Of a stretch of 20,331 nt of DNA, positions 12,918 through 19,197 are shown piece after piece. The notes under the pieces were generated by a model. It made no database searches, was not told the origin of the DNA, and was given only the letters and a program-made list of their open reading frames with translations. The stretch lies in the IMG/VR virus record IMGVR_UViG_3300007735_000449, positions 1-20,331 of that record. One strand, written 5' to 3'. Positions within the stretch are counted from its first letter, which is position 1, and each line of letters begins with the position of its first letter. The position numbers and the translations under genes are program-made. This stretch comes from a virus.

Positions 12918-13118
12918 TCAGTCCAAGATCGTATCGTACAAGTCCCCATAACCTTCGGCTTCCAGAATTTCTGCGATAGCATGTCGTGCCGCGTCCGTAG
13001 GTTCCATCCCTTCGTCGAATGCGTCCCGATAATTCCAGTCGGGCAGATCGCCGGCTCCCAACCCATAGTGCGCGGCCATTATTGCGTCGACCTTGGCAAA
13101 CCAATTCTTGAATTCCAT
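12918..13118 (-). CDS. Small acidic protein, 66 aa
   Basis: ATG 13118 follows CTGGAGGGATGCT, a good ribosome-binding site; a GTG 30 bases upstream (13148) is an alternative. The protein (MEFKNWFAKVDAIMAAHYGL, then LPDWNYRDAFDEGMEPTDAA) resembles a small family widely seen in phages and plasmids. Its pattern is F-x2-W-x3-VD, then DLPD-x3-RD-x-(Y/F)-x-(D/E)-G-x-x-P. The family has no known function. A terminator follows and a hairpin precedes it. Confidence 0.7.
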   Translation of the reverse strand: MEFKNWFAKVDAIMAAHYGLGAGDLPDWNYRDAFDEGMEPTDAARHAIAEILEAEGYGDLYDTILD

Positions 13119-13159
13119 AGCATCCCTCCAGGTTAACGGGGCCCCCACAATAGGGGCCC
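13119..13159 (-). promoter_or_regulatory. GGGGCCC hairpin and ribosome-binding leader
   Basis: GGGCCCC (13159-13153) pairs with GGGGCCC (13144-13138) 13 bases beyond the stop of the previous leftward gene. It is followed by GTTAACCTGGAGGGATGCT before the next start. The T-run is weak, so partial termination or RNA processing is as likely as full termination. Confidence 0.5.
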
Positions 13160-13171
13160 ATGGTTACCGCA

Positions 13172-13888
13172 TTAGGATCGCGCGACCTTGTCGGCCTTAC
13201 CCTTGCCGATACCATGGGCCGGAAAGCCGATAATCGCGCTCCGGCCTGAGGCCGCGCACGCCCCGCACGCTGCGCAATTGGGCCGCGTCCCGGTAACAGC
13301 GGGGCACACTTGGATCACACGTCCGGCCGGAGTGTGCAACTTGGGCCCGTGCTTTTCCAGGGTATCGGCCGGAAGCACAACGGCAACGGGCCCGATTCCG
13401 AGACTGGCCAGTCTGTCGGCATGCGCCGGATTGTTAGCCGAAAGGTTAATCGTAAAGCCGTTGGCATTAGCGTGCGCGATTGCATCGCGGTTCGCCTTAA
13501 ACGCGGGCCCGAATACGGGTTTATGGGTATAAGTGTAGCCTCGCCGGCCGCGGTTAGCCTCCACAAGGGCGCGGAGCGCGGCCGCGTCAATCGCACCATT
13601 AACACCAGGAAGGTCGCCGGCGATATTGTGGCGCCACAATGCGCCAGTCTTAATTGCCCGCACCTTGACCAGGAACCCGGCCCACCGAACCGAGTTTTTC
13701 CCGCGCCGAGTTACGCGGTTCCAAGGCGTGCTGGTGCGGATGCCATCGGCAAAGCACCCGTTGCGCTTCAACGGACACGCGTCAGGGCATGACTGCCGGC
13801 CGCTGTAGGTGGCCGTCATGGGGCCCAATTTTGCGGCCCCGGTACGCTTGACAACAAGGACGGACGGGATGGATCGGTTAAACGTCAT
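13172..13888 (-). CDS. Cysteine-rich phage protein (DUF7227-like), 238 aa
   Basis: ATG 13888 overlaps the upstream stop (ATGA). The N-terminus NRSIPSVLVVKRTGAAKLGP is followed by the cluster SCPDACPLKRNGCFADG (about residues 33-49). A second cluster QVCPAVTGTRPNCAACGACA lies near the end, so metal binding is likely. The pattern KTGxxPVxxTxxxSCPxxCPLxxxGCYA is one I associate with phage proteins placed in DUF7227, whose function is unknown. The middle ANGFTINLSANNPAHADRLA is alpha/beta. The family call is from memory and not checked. Confidence 0.6.
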   Translation of the reverse strand: MTFNRSIPSVLVVKRTGAAKLGPMTATYSGRQSCPDACPLKRNGCFADGIRTSTPWNRVTRRGKNSVRWAGFLVKVRAIKTGALWRHNIAGDLPGVNGAIDAAALRALVEANRGRRGYTYTHKPVFGPAFKANRDAIAHANANGFTINLSANNPAHADRLASLGIGPVAVVLPADTLEKHGPKLHTPAGRVIQVCPAVTGTRPNCAACGACAASGRSAIIGFPAHGIGKGKADKVARS

Positions 13889-14115
13889 GAGCGGCCCCCG
13901 TTAAAGATCGCGGCCGACAGTCGGTTCGCGAAGTAGCACGCGGCCCCAAGACCGGCCCACGTTGCCGCGCTGCAAAGATACTGCGCCACGCTACCGGCCG
14001 GGGTCACCTTGACCCCGACAGTCGCGGCCGTTGCCGCGGCCCCGAGACTTCCAAGGATCATAATCGCGCGGGCCAGAATGCGTCCGATGCGGCACGTCGT
14101 GCAGTGACACTTCAC
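13885..14115 (-). CDS. Small two-span membrane protein, 76 aa
   Basis: GTG 14115 lies 6 bases after GGGGG in the shared leader sequence. The N-terminus has CHCTTC (3-8), followed by two hydrophobic segments at about 14-36 and 43-64, with few charges. It is translationally coupled to the cysteine-rich gene downstream. It might insert in the host membrane early in infection. No family is recognised. Confidence 0.6.
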   Translation of the reverse strand: MKCHCTTCRIGRILARAIMILGSLGAAATAATVGVKVTPAGSVAQYLCSAATWAGLGAACYFANRLSAAIFNGGRS

Positions 14116-14162
14116 AGTGTTCCCCCTAGGTTAGAGAAGAGGGCCCCCGTACTAGCGGGCCC
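14116..14162 (-). terminator. GGGCCC hairpin terminator and shared leader
   Basis: GGGCCC (14162-14157) pairs with GGGCCC (14146-14141) 8 bases after the stop of the gene ending at 14170. The minus strand continues TCTTCTCT, giving an intrinsic-terminator shape. It is followed directly by the 16-mer AACCTAGGGGGAACAC (14132-14117) in front of the next gene. There is no promoter between, so genes beyond depend on readthrough. Confidence 0.65.
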
Positions 14163-14169
14163 GATAGGA

Positions 14170-14496
14170 TCACTCAGCCTTGCCAGCAGCGTGCGCGTCG
14201 CGGGCCGCGATAACCTTGGGCACCAGGGCTTCCGCGGCTTCCGCAGCATACAGAATCGCCAGCGCGAACCGGCGCGCTTCCGCCGGCGATACCGAACCGC
14301 ACGCGGCCCAATTGACAGTCGGCTTAAGGTTCGCATCGTCGCGCTTACCGTGAAGGTACTCAGCCACGCTGGGCTCCACCGCGTAAGACACAAGGGCCAG
14401 CGTGCGCCTTTCACTCAGTCCGAGGATGTCACCATGGGACCTACAGCCAAAGCCGACCGCTATGCCTTCGGAAAGTTCGTAGGGACGGATCGCCAT
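14170..14496 (-). CDS. First leftward gene, 108 aa, unknown
   Basis: ATG 14496 lies 6 bases after GGGGGG and is the first gene behind the strongest leftward promoter. The protein begins MAIRPYELSEGIAVGFGCRS, has a mixed middle and ends with Ala-rich helices (AEARRFALAILYAAEAAEAL, then PKVIAARDAHAAGKAE). Such first early genes often act on the host. No domain is recognised. Confidence 0.65.
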   Translation of the reverse strand: MAIRPYELSEGIAVGFGCRSHGDILGLSERRTLALVSYAVEPSVAEYLHGKRDDANLKPTVNWAACGSVSPAEARRFALAILYAAEAAEALVPKVIAARDAHAAGKAE

Positions 14497-14572
14497 TATG
14501 TTCCCCCCGTTATCGCGGGCCGCACCATGCGGCCCACGTACGCAATTTAGACTAATCGGCATCTACTGTCAA
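14497..14572 (-). promoter_or_regulatory. Consensus leftward sigma70-like promoter plus structured leader
   Basis: The -35 TTGACA (14572-14567) and -10 TAAATT (14549-14544) are 17 bases apart. The leader holds the perfect hairpin GGGCCGC-ATGGT-GCGGCCC (14535-14517) and a GGGGGG ribosome-binding run (14508-14503), 6 bases before ATG. Upstream, TACACTTGACA shares the ACTTGAC core with the promoter near 12580. Confidence 0.85.
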
Positions 14573-15257
14573 GTGTAGTGCACATACAAAGCGCAAGCGT
14601 AGGGGTCCACCTAGTGCAATTCCCCCAGGTCCACTATTGCTCAAGTGTGCAGTAGAGGGGGTCGATACACCGCATGCACTGGTGTGCAGGATACCGCCAC
14701 GACCGGCCAAATTTTGACCAGTACTCGGGCCTGCACAGGCGTGCAGTGTGCTAGTGCACGTGCGTGCAGCGACTTGCACGTGCGTGCAGTAGGCGCGGAT
14801 CGCATGCCCTAGTGGCCAGGAACCGACTCCCCCACCACCTACCCTGCGCTGGAGCGTAGGCTAGGCGTGCGCTGGAGCGCGGCGGCGGCGGCGTGCGCGG
14901 GCGCGATGCGGCGGTCGGCCGAACCGGGACCGCCACCCCGGGGCCCCCCAACGCTCGCTTGGCATTTCGAGATAGCAGCGACCCGAAATGTGCGCAAAAA
15001 TTCTGGGCAGAAAACGGGCGGCGGCGGGGGCGTAAGGCGTTGCGGCGAGCGGATTTTGCGGGAAAAGAGCGATCAGGGGGTTGACGATATGTGGGAGTGG
15101 ATACAGACTGTGGGTGCGAGACGACACGGAAGGACGCTGGTGCCGGCCTCACTCGTCGTCTCGCAGCGCGGGAGTGGGGATGGAACCCTGCTATGGGGCC
15201 GGTACTGGCGTCCTTTTGCTATGGGAGGGTTGTGTGGAGGCAGGGAGGTGGGCCCGG
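14573..15257. other. Divergent control region without a gene (685 bp)
   Basis: This separates the leftward and rightward blocks. It contains TGCAC/GTGCA motifs, described separately, and TGCGCTGGAGCG twice (14845-14856, 14868-14879). A very GC-rich stretch (14876-14950) is followed by an inverted repeat CATTTCG/CGAAATG (14963-14969, 14984-14990) and a short A-rich segment (GCGCAAAAATTCTGG, 14993-15007). A rightward promoter must be near, but I could not fix it: TTGACG at 15081 lacks a good -10. Frames here are GC-driven and unconvincing. Confidence 0.65.
14578..14789. repeat. TGCAC-rich motif cluster with 15-bp direct repeats
   Basis: About eleven TGCAC/GTGCA pentamers lie in 212 bp. The longest unit, TGCACGTGCGTGCAG, occurs at 14755-14769 and 14775-14789, exactly 20 bases apart, and each copy is nearly self-complementary. 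Placement next to a divergent promoter suggests operators or initiator-binding sites. Confidence 0.7.
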
Positions 15258-15938
15258 ATGAACCTGGTGGTGGCGGAGGCGATGGCGGAGATCCGCTCGA
15301 GGCAGCTGACGCTGGAGGAGCAGGGGCGGCTGGCGTTGGCGTGGATGGATGTTTATGTGATGGGGTGTGGGGCGGGGGCGGACGAGGGAACGTGGCGTAA
15401 GGCGTTGGGGTACAGCGAGGAGGAGTGGGCGGGGGTCCGGCCTGGGTACCGGGATGTCCTCGAGCATGGTGAGGGGTGGTGGGGGCTGCGGTTCCTGCAT
15501 GCGGAGGTGGTTAGGCAGGGGCAGGTGAGCGAGAAGCAGCGCGGGAACGTGGGTAAGCGTTACGGTGGTATACCAAACCCTACGGTGGTAGAATCTGGTA
15601 TACCAACTCCTACCACCGTATACCAGATGCCTACGGTGGTATACCCTGCCACTGCCACTGCCACTACCACAGAACCTAAACCTTCGGTGAGAGTGCCTGT
15701 GGGGTTCTTGGAGTTCTGGGAGGGGTACAGGTGTGAGCGGAGGAGGAACAAGCCTGCGGCGATGAGGGAGTGGGTGAAGCAGGGGTGTGAGGAGATCTGG
15801 GCGGACGTGGTGGGGGGGCTCGAGAGGTTCAGGGAGACGAAGCAGTGGCGTGAGGGATACATGCCGGAGCCCCACCGCTGGCTGAAGGCCAGAGGGTGGG
15901 AGGACGAAGTGGTAGAGTCCAAGGGCGAAGACTGGTAG
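15258..15938 (+). CDS. O-like replication initiator (DUF1376-type N-terminus), 226 aa
   Basis: ATG 15258 follows GGGAGG; GTG 15234, behind another GGGAGGG, is an alternative start. Residues 10-100 (IRSRQLTLEEQGRLALAWMD, then GYSEEEWAGVRPGYRDVLEH and SEKQRGNVGKR) follow the pattern of DUF1376-type winged-helix domains of phage initiators. Residues 103-140 are a low-complexity Pro/Thr/Val linker whose DNA carries iterons. Residues 149-217 (GFLEFWEGYRCERRRNKPAA to PEPHRWLKARGWED) match the C-terminal region of lambda-O-like replisome organisers. It probably binds the origin and recruits the helicase encoded downstream. Confidence 0.72.
   Translation: MNLVVAEAMAEIRSRQLTLEEQGRLALAWMDVYVMGCGAGADEGTWRKALGYSEEEWAGVRPGYRDVLEHGEGWWGLRFLHAEVVRQGQVSEKQRGNVGKRYGGIPNPTVVESGIPTPTTVYQMPTVVYPATATATTTEPKPSVRVPVGFLEFWEGYRCERRRNKPAAMREWVKQGCEEIWADVVGGLERFRETKQWREGYMPEPHRWLKARGWEDEVVESKGEDW
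15561..15645 (+). repeat. Iterons inside the initiator gene: candidate replication origin
   Basis: The decamer TACGGTGGTA occurs at 15561, 15581 and 15632 on + and at 15611-15620 on -, with start-to-start steps of 20, 30 and 21 bases. TGGTATACCA is a perfect palindrome at 15566-15575 and 15596-15605. The copies lie in different reading frames, so protein sequence alone does not explain them. The site within the linker of an O-like gene is where the lambda origin lies. A GCCACT repeat follows. Confidence 0.75.
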
Positions 15939-15960
15939 GACCCAACTCCCAGGAGGAACG

Positions 15961-16209
15961 ATGAAGACTCCAGCGTGGCAGCGCAAGGAAGGCAAGGATC
16001 CGCAGGGCGGACTGAACGCGAAGGGCCGGGCTTCGGCTCGAGCGCAGGGGATGAACCTGAAGCCGCCGGCACCGCACCCGAAGAACGAGCGTGATGCGGC
16101 ACGGCGGGAGTCGTTCTGTGCCCGGATGGGAGGGATGCCGGGGCCGATGGAGAAGAACGGGAAGCCGACCCGCAAGGCACTGGCTTTGAAAGCGTGGAAC
16201 TGCAAGTGA
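15961..16209 (+). CDS. Short DUF6321-like protein, 82 aa
   Basis: ATG 15961 follows AGGAGGAACG. The opening MKTPAWQRKEGKDPQGGLNA continues KGRASARAQGMNLKPPAP, then RRESFCARMGGMPGPM and KNGKPTRKALALKAWN. This is the signature I know from phage DUF6321 proteins (KTPAWTRKEGKNPxGGLNAKGRASY, then RRASFCARMxGMPGP, then PTRxxLAxxAWxC). Usual members run on for another 20 or so residues. This one stops at KAWNCK, so the tail is short. The function is unknown; the protein is small and very basic. It ends 2 bases before the helicase start. Confidence 0.75.
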   Translation: MKTPAWQRKEGKDPQGGLNAKGRASARAQGMNLKPPAPHPKNERDAARRESFCARMGGMPGPMEKNGKPTRKALALKAWNCK

Positions 16210-16211
16210 AC

Positions 16212-17468
16212 ATGACCAAGGGGGTGGATGTGTTTCAAGACGAGACCGCAGAGCGCGCGGTCCTATCAGCCATGCTGTTGGACAATGGTGTGATCCAGTC
16301 CGTGATGGACAGCCTCGAGCCCGAGGACTTCTTCTACGTCCGCAACCAGCTGGTGTTCAGGGCCATCAAGGGGCTGCATCAGGTGAAGACCCCGGCCGAC
16401 CTCGTGACGGTGGTCGAGAACATGCGGATGACCGGGAACCTCGACCAGGCTGGTGGCAGCGGCTACGTGGCCGGTCTGCTGGGGGAGGTCACGACTGCGG
16501 CCAACGTAGGTTCCCATGTAGGCGTGGTGAAGTCCCGCAGCACGTCCCGCCGTCTGATGAAGCTCCAGAATCGGTTCAAGGAGAACATCGAGAGCGGCAT
16601 GTCCGGCCCGGAGGTCGTGGCGCAGCTGACGGCTGAACTCGAGGGCGTCGCCACCCGTACCGGGACTTCTGATCCCGAGCACATCGGTGACTCGCTGCAC
16701 GAGCTGTTCGTGGGGAAAAAGCCCAACATCCCCATCGGGCTCGAGCCGTTGCAGAACCTCAAGGTGGTGCCCGGGAATGTCTGCGTCATCGGAGCCCGAC
16801 CGGGTGCCGGCAAGACGGCGTTCCTCGGGACGCTCGCCCTGTATGCGGCCAAGAACGACTGGGACTGTCTGTTCCTCTCGCTCGAGATGCCGTCGTCCCA
16901 GATTCGCCAGCGACTGATGGCGGCGAACAGCAGCATTGACCTGTCGGTCATCCAGAACGCGGAAGACCCCAAGCTGGTGCAGGCGTCCTACGACCTGCGG
17001 GTGCTGCCCATCTGGATCATGGACGCTTCGCTCCGGCTGGATATGGAGGCCATCGCCTCGACGGTGCGTAAGTTCGTAGCCTCGAGACCGGGGCGGAACA
17101 CGGTGGTGTTCATCGACTACCTGCAGCTCATCACCTCGCGGGCCAAGTACGAGAAGCGGTACGAGCTGCTCGGCCATATCTGCCGGGAGTTGAAGCGGCT
17201 CGCGCTGGCGGTCAATGTCCCGCTGGTGGTGGCGGCCCAGCTGTCCCGGGCAGCGGAGAACAGGGGGAAGGATGCCAAGCCGCAGCTGTCAGACCTGCGA
17301 GAGTCCGGGGAGATCGAGCAGACCGCAGACCAGGTGCTGCTCATCCACCGAGAGCCTGACCGCGCGATGGTCCGAGTGGCTAAGTACCGAATGGGCCCCG
17401 TGTGGACCGCCGAGTTGCGGTTCGTCGGGGAGCGGTGTTACTTCGATGATTTCGGTGGTTGGCGATGA
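16212..17468 (+). CDS. dnaB: DnaB-like replicative helicase, 418 aa
   Basis: ATG 16212 is chosen (two bases after the upstream stop) because it places the typical N-terminal domain start DETAERAVLSAMLLDNGVIQ near residue 9; GTG 16194 is an alternative. The N-terminal DnaB domain spans about 8-110. The RecA-like domain has Walker A GARPGAGKT (194-202), catalytic Glu in LSLEMP (225), Walker B VVFIDYLQL (298-306), and AAQLSRAAENR with the following SDLRESGEIEQTAD motif. It unwinds DNA as a hexamer at the fork. It is downstream of the initiator that should load it. No separate primase is visible. Confidence 0.92.
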   Translation: MTKGVDVFQDETAERAVLSAMLLDNGVIQSVMDSLEPEDFFYVRNQLVFRAIKGLHQVKTPADLVTVVENMRMTGNLDQAGGSGYVAGLLGEVTTAANVGSHVGVVKSRSTSRRLMKLQNRFKENIESGMSGPEVVAQLTAELEGVATRTGTSDPEHIGDSLHELFVGKKPNIPIGLEPLQNLKVVPGNVCVIGARPGAGKTAFLGTLALYAAKNDWDCLFLSLEMPSSQIRQRLMAANSSIDLSVIQNAEDPKLVQASYDLRVLPIWIMDASLRLDMEAIASTVRKFVASRPGRNTVVFIDYLQLITSRAKYEKRYELLGHICRELKRLALAVNVPLVVAAQLSRAAENRGKDAKPQLSDLRESGEIEQTADQVLLIHREPDRAMVRVAKYRMGPVWTAELRFVGERCYFDDFGGWR

Positions 17469-17521
17469 CGGATGGTGTATGGTTCCGGCAGTCGCCGTGG
17501 TGGTGACGACGGAGGTGTGAT

Positions 17522-17698
17522 ATGGCGCGTAAGAGCCCCAAGGCCGCTATGGGTGGCCGCATGAAGAACGACGAGGCTGGTGAAGGCACGATGCACAAGA
17601 CGCTCGGCGTGAAGATGAAGCACGGCATGAAGGAAGAAGCCGCCGAGAAGAAGGGCGCGAAGAAGGCCGGGATGTCGTACGGCATGAAGGGTTGTTGA
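17522..17698 (+). CDS. 58-aa lysine-rich basic protein
   Basis: ATG 17522 follows GGAGGTGTGAT. The peptide MARKSPKAAMGGRMKNDEAG, then KHGMKEEAAEKKGAKKAGMS is rich in Lys, Gly, Met and Ala with no hydrophobic core. It may be disordered or bind nucleic acid. It is one base from the DUF6496-like gene, and both are small and basic. It is too short for many gene finders. Confidence 0.65.
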   Translation: MARKSPKAAMGGRMKNDEAGEGTMHKTLGVKMKHGMKEEAAEKKGAKKAGMSYGMKGC

Positions 17699-17699
17699 T

Positions 17700-17867
17700 A
17701 TGCCGTACACGAAGGTGATGAGCGAGTTCAAGAAGGGCAAGTTGCACAGCGGGTCCAAGAAGGGTCCGGTGGTGACGAACCCGAAGCAGGCTGTCGCGAT
17801 CATGCTCTCTGAGAAGCGCGACGAGCAGGCTAAGCGCGGCGCGAAGCCGGCGAGAAAGGCACGATGA
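17700..17867 (+). CDS. DUF6496-like protein, 55 aa
   Basis: ATG 17700 comes one base after the upstream stop, and its own stop overlaps the next start (ATGA). The sequence MPYTKVMSEFKKGKLHSGSK, then KGPVVTNPKQAVAIMLSEKR matches the DUF6496 pattern KVMxEFKxGKLxSGSxxGPxVxxxKQAIAIALSE, ending in a basic tail (KPARKAR). The family is common in phages and some bacteria; its function is unknown. Confidence 0.8.
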   Translation: MPYTKVMSEFKKGKLHSGSKKGPVVTNPKQAVAIMLSEKRDEQAKRGAKPARKAR

Positions 17868-18676
17868 GTCACGCTGGGGGATACTGCCCGAACTGCGAAC
17901 AATACGTCAGTCCTCCGTTGTTGCCGCTGGACTACTACCAGTGCAACAACTGCATGATGACGATCCACGCCGATGACCTTGTTCGCAAGCGCAGCATGGC
18001 TATGGGTGGAGGCGGTATCCCCAGGTCGTTCGACATGGGACTTATCGGATACTCCGTGCTCTATGACGGTGCTCAGGTCGCGGACACGGTTAATGTCTCA
18101 TGCAACTACAACAGCAACGACTGGCTGTTCGTTGTGGTCTCGACATACGGAGCGAACCAGTTCCCGAACACGGTTACGGCTGCGGGTACACCGCTCGTGC
18201 AGCTGGTGTCCGCAGGTTCGCAGTCGCACAGCAGGACGTCGATCTACTACGGCAGGGCTCAGGCTGGCGGGAACTCGCTGTCTGTATTCTGGACAGGGCA
18301 GCACCCCAACGCGGCGGTGGTATCTGTGCTCCGCACCAGCACGGCTGCGGCATCCCCAATCCTGAACAGCGGCGGTAACGCAGGGAATGCCAGCTCAACA
18401 TCGGCAACGCTTGGAACAAACCAGAGTCCTACTGCAAGCAACGCCTACTGTATCTATGCGGTCGGAGTCGAGTCAGGACAGGGGACCATAACCAATGTCC
18501 CAGCAGGTTACACGCTTTCGAATTTGCAGAGCACGGGTTCCGCGCAGAATCCAGTAGACACAGAGCAGGCCGTATTCGTGCAAGACCTTACAAACTCAGC
18601 GACGGTAGGTTCTGTCACCAACCTGAGCGGAACCAACTACTACTCGCAGGTCATGGTGATCGTGGGCAAGTCATGA
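17864..18676 (+). CDS. Zinc-ribbon plus beta-rich domain protein, 270 aa
   Basis: The N-terminal 45 residues hold CPNCEQYV (Cys8, Cys11) and CNNCMMTIH (Cys27, Cys30), a zinc ribbon with HADDLVRKR after it. From about residue 57 the protein becomes a Ser/Thr/Asn/Val-rich beta domain (SNDWLFVVVSTYGANQFPNT, then SIYYGRAQAGGNSLSVFWTG), typical of secreted or virion-decoration modules. The last residues are YYSQVMVIVGKS. Base usage is less GC-skewed than in the neighbours. A cytoplasmic zinc module joined to a surface-type domain is unusual. It may be a capsid or tail accessory placed before the packaging genes. Confidence 0.65.
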   Translation: MSHAGGYCPNCEQYVSPPLLPLDYYQCNNCMMTIHADDLVRKRSMAMGGGGIPRSFDMGLIGYSVLYDGAQVADTVNVSCNYNSNDWLFVVVSTYGANQFPNTVTAAGTPLVQLVSAGSQSHSRTSIYYGRAQAGGNSLSVFWTGQHPNAAVVSVLRTSTAAASPILNSGGNAGNASSTSATLGTNQSPTASNAYCIYAVGVESGQGTITNVPAGYTLSNLQSTGSAQNPVDTEQAVFVQDLTNSATVGSVTNLSGTNYYSQVMVIVGKS

Positions 18677-19197
18677 GCGAGAAGCAGCCGCTATCACTCG
18701 ATGAGGCCATCGGTCTCATCAGCGACATCGCCCGGCATGGCGAGGGCGCGGACAGGCTACGGGCACTCAAAGAAATCCGTGTCATGGCGCAGGAGACGGG
18801 GTCGGTCACGCTACCCGACCCCATGTCCGACGCCGAGGTCATCGAACGGCTCGCGAGGCTCATCAAGGCCGCTGGTCCTACGGTGGCGCAGCTCGCCTAC
18901 AAGCAGGCGTTCCCGTTCTCGAAGAAGACCGTACACGAGGCTATACCGAAAGTTCTCGAGTCCGACCTCGGTATCGACAAGAGCAAGCTCCCGGTGAACC
19001 TGCGCCAGCTGTACAAGATGTTCCCAGAAATCAAGCGGTCTGGCATCCCGCAGGGATACCCTCGAGGACGTGGGCTGGCGGTGGTGAAGAAGTGGTGTCA
19101 GGACAAGGCGATGCAGATGATCATCGACCGCGAGCAGGGACGCATCGCGGAACAGGCCAAGACCGAGGGAACGGATGTCGACACCCAAGAAGCGTGA
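18673..19197 (+). CDS. Probable terminase small subunit, 174 aa
   Basis: ATG 18673 overlaps the upstream stop (ATGA). The gene directly precedes and overlaps the terminase large subunit, the usual place for the small subunit that selects DNA for packaging. Residues about 58-95 (VIERLARLIKAAGPTVAQLA, then FPFSKKTVHEAIPKVLESDL) could be helix-turn-helix. The middle KLPVNLRQLYKMFPEIKRSG and a lysine/glutamine-rich tail follow. The call rests on position and a helical pattern rather than on a diagnostic motif. Confidence 0.6.
   Translation: MSEKQPLSLDEAIGLISDIARHGEGADRLRALKEIRVMAQETGSVTLPDPMSDAEVIERLARLIKAAGPTVAQLAYKQAFPFSKKTVHEAIPKVLESDLGIDKSKLPVNLRQLYKMFPEIKRSGIPQGYPRGRGLAVVKKWCQDKAMQMIIDREQGRIAEQAKTEGTDVDTQEA

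Noticed and set aside
15081-15110. Rightward promoter with -35 TTGACG
   Set aside because: No acceptable -10 occurs at 16-18 bases, so I do not call it.
15081-15257. Longer N-terminus for the initiator
   Set aside because: The extra 59 residues have no family likeness, and GGGAGG lies close to ATG 15258; GTG 15234 remains possible.
14867-15400. 177-codon + frame over the control region
   Set aside because: It is GC-driven, with poly-Ala and poly-Gly runs and no ribosome-binding support, and it overlaps the initiator in another frame.
15561-15645. CRISPR-like repeats
   Set aside because: Units are only 10-15 bases with uneven short spacers and lie inside a gene, which fits iterons, not a CRISPR array.
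15219-16238. 339-codon frame on the - strand
   Set aside because: It is antisense to the initiator and DUF6321-like genes and is full of Pro/His/Leu/Arg with no domain pattern.
16266-17177. 303-codon frame on the - strand
   Set aside because: It is antisense to the DnaB-like helicase, whose motifs establish the coding strand.
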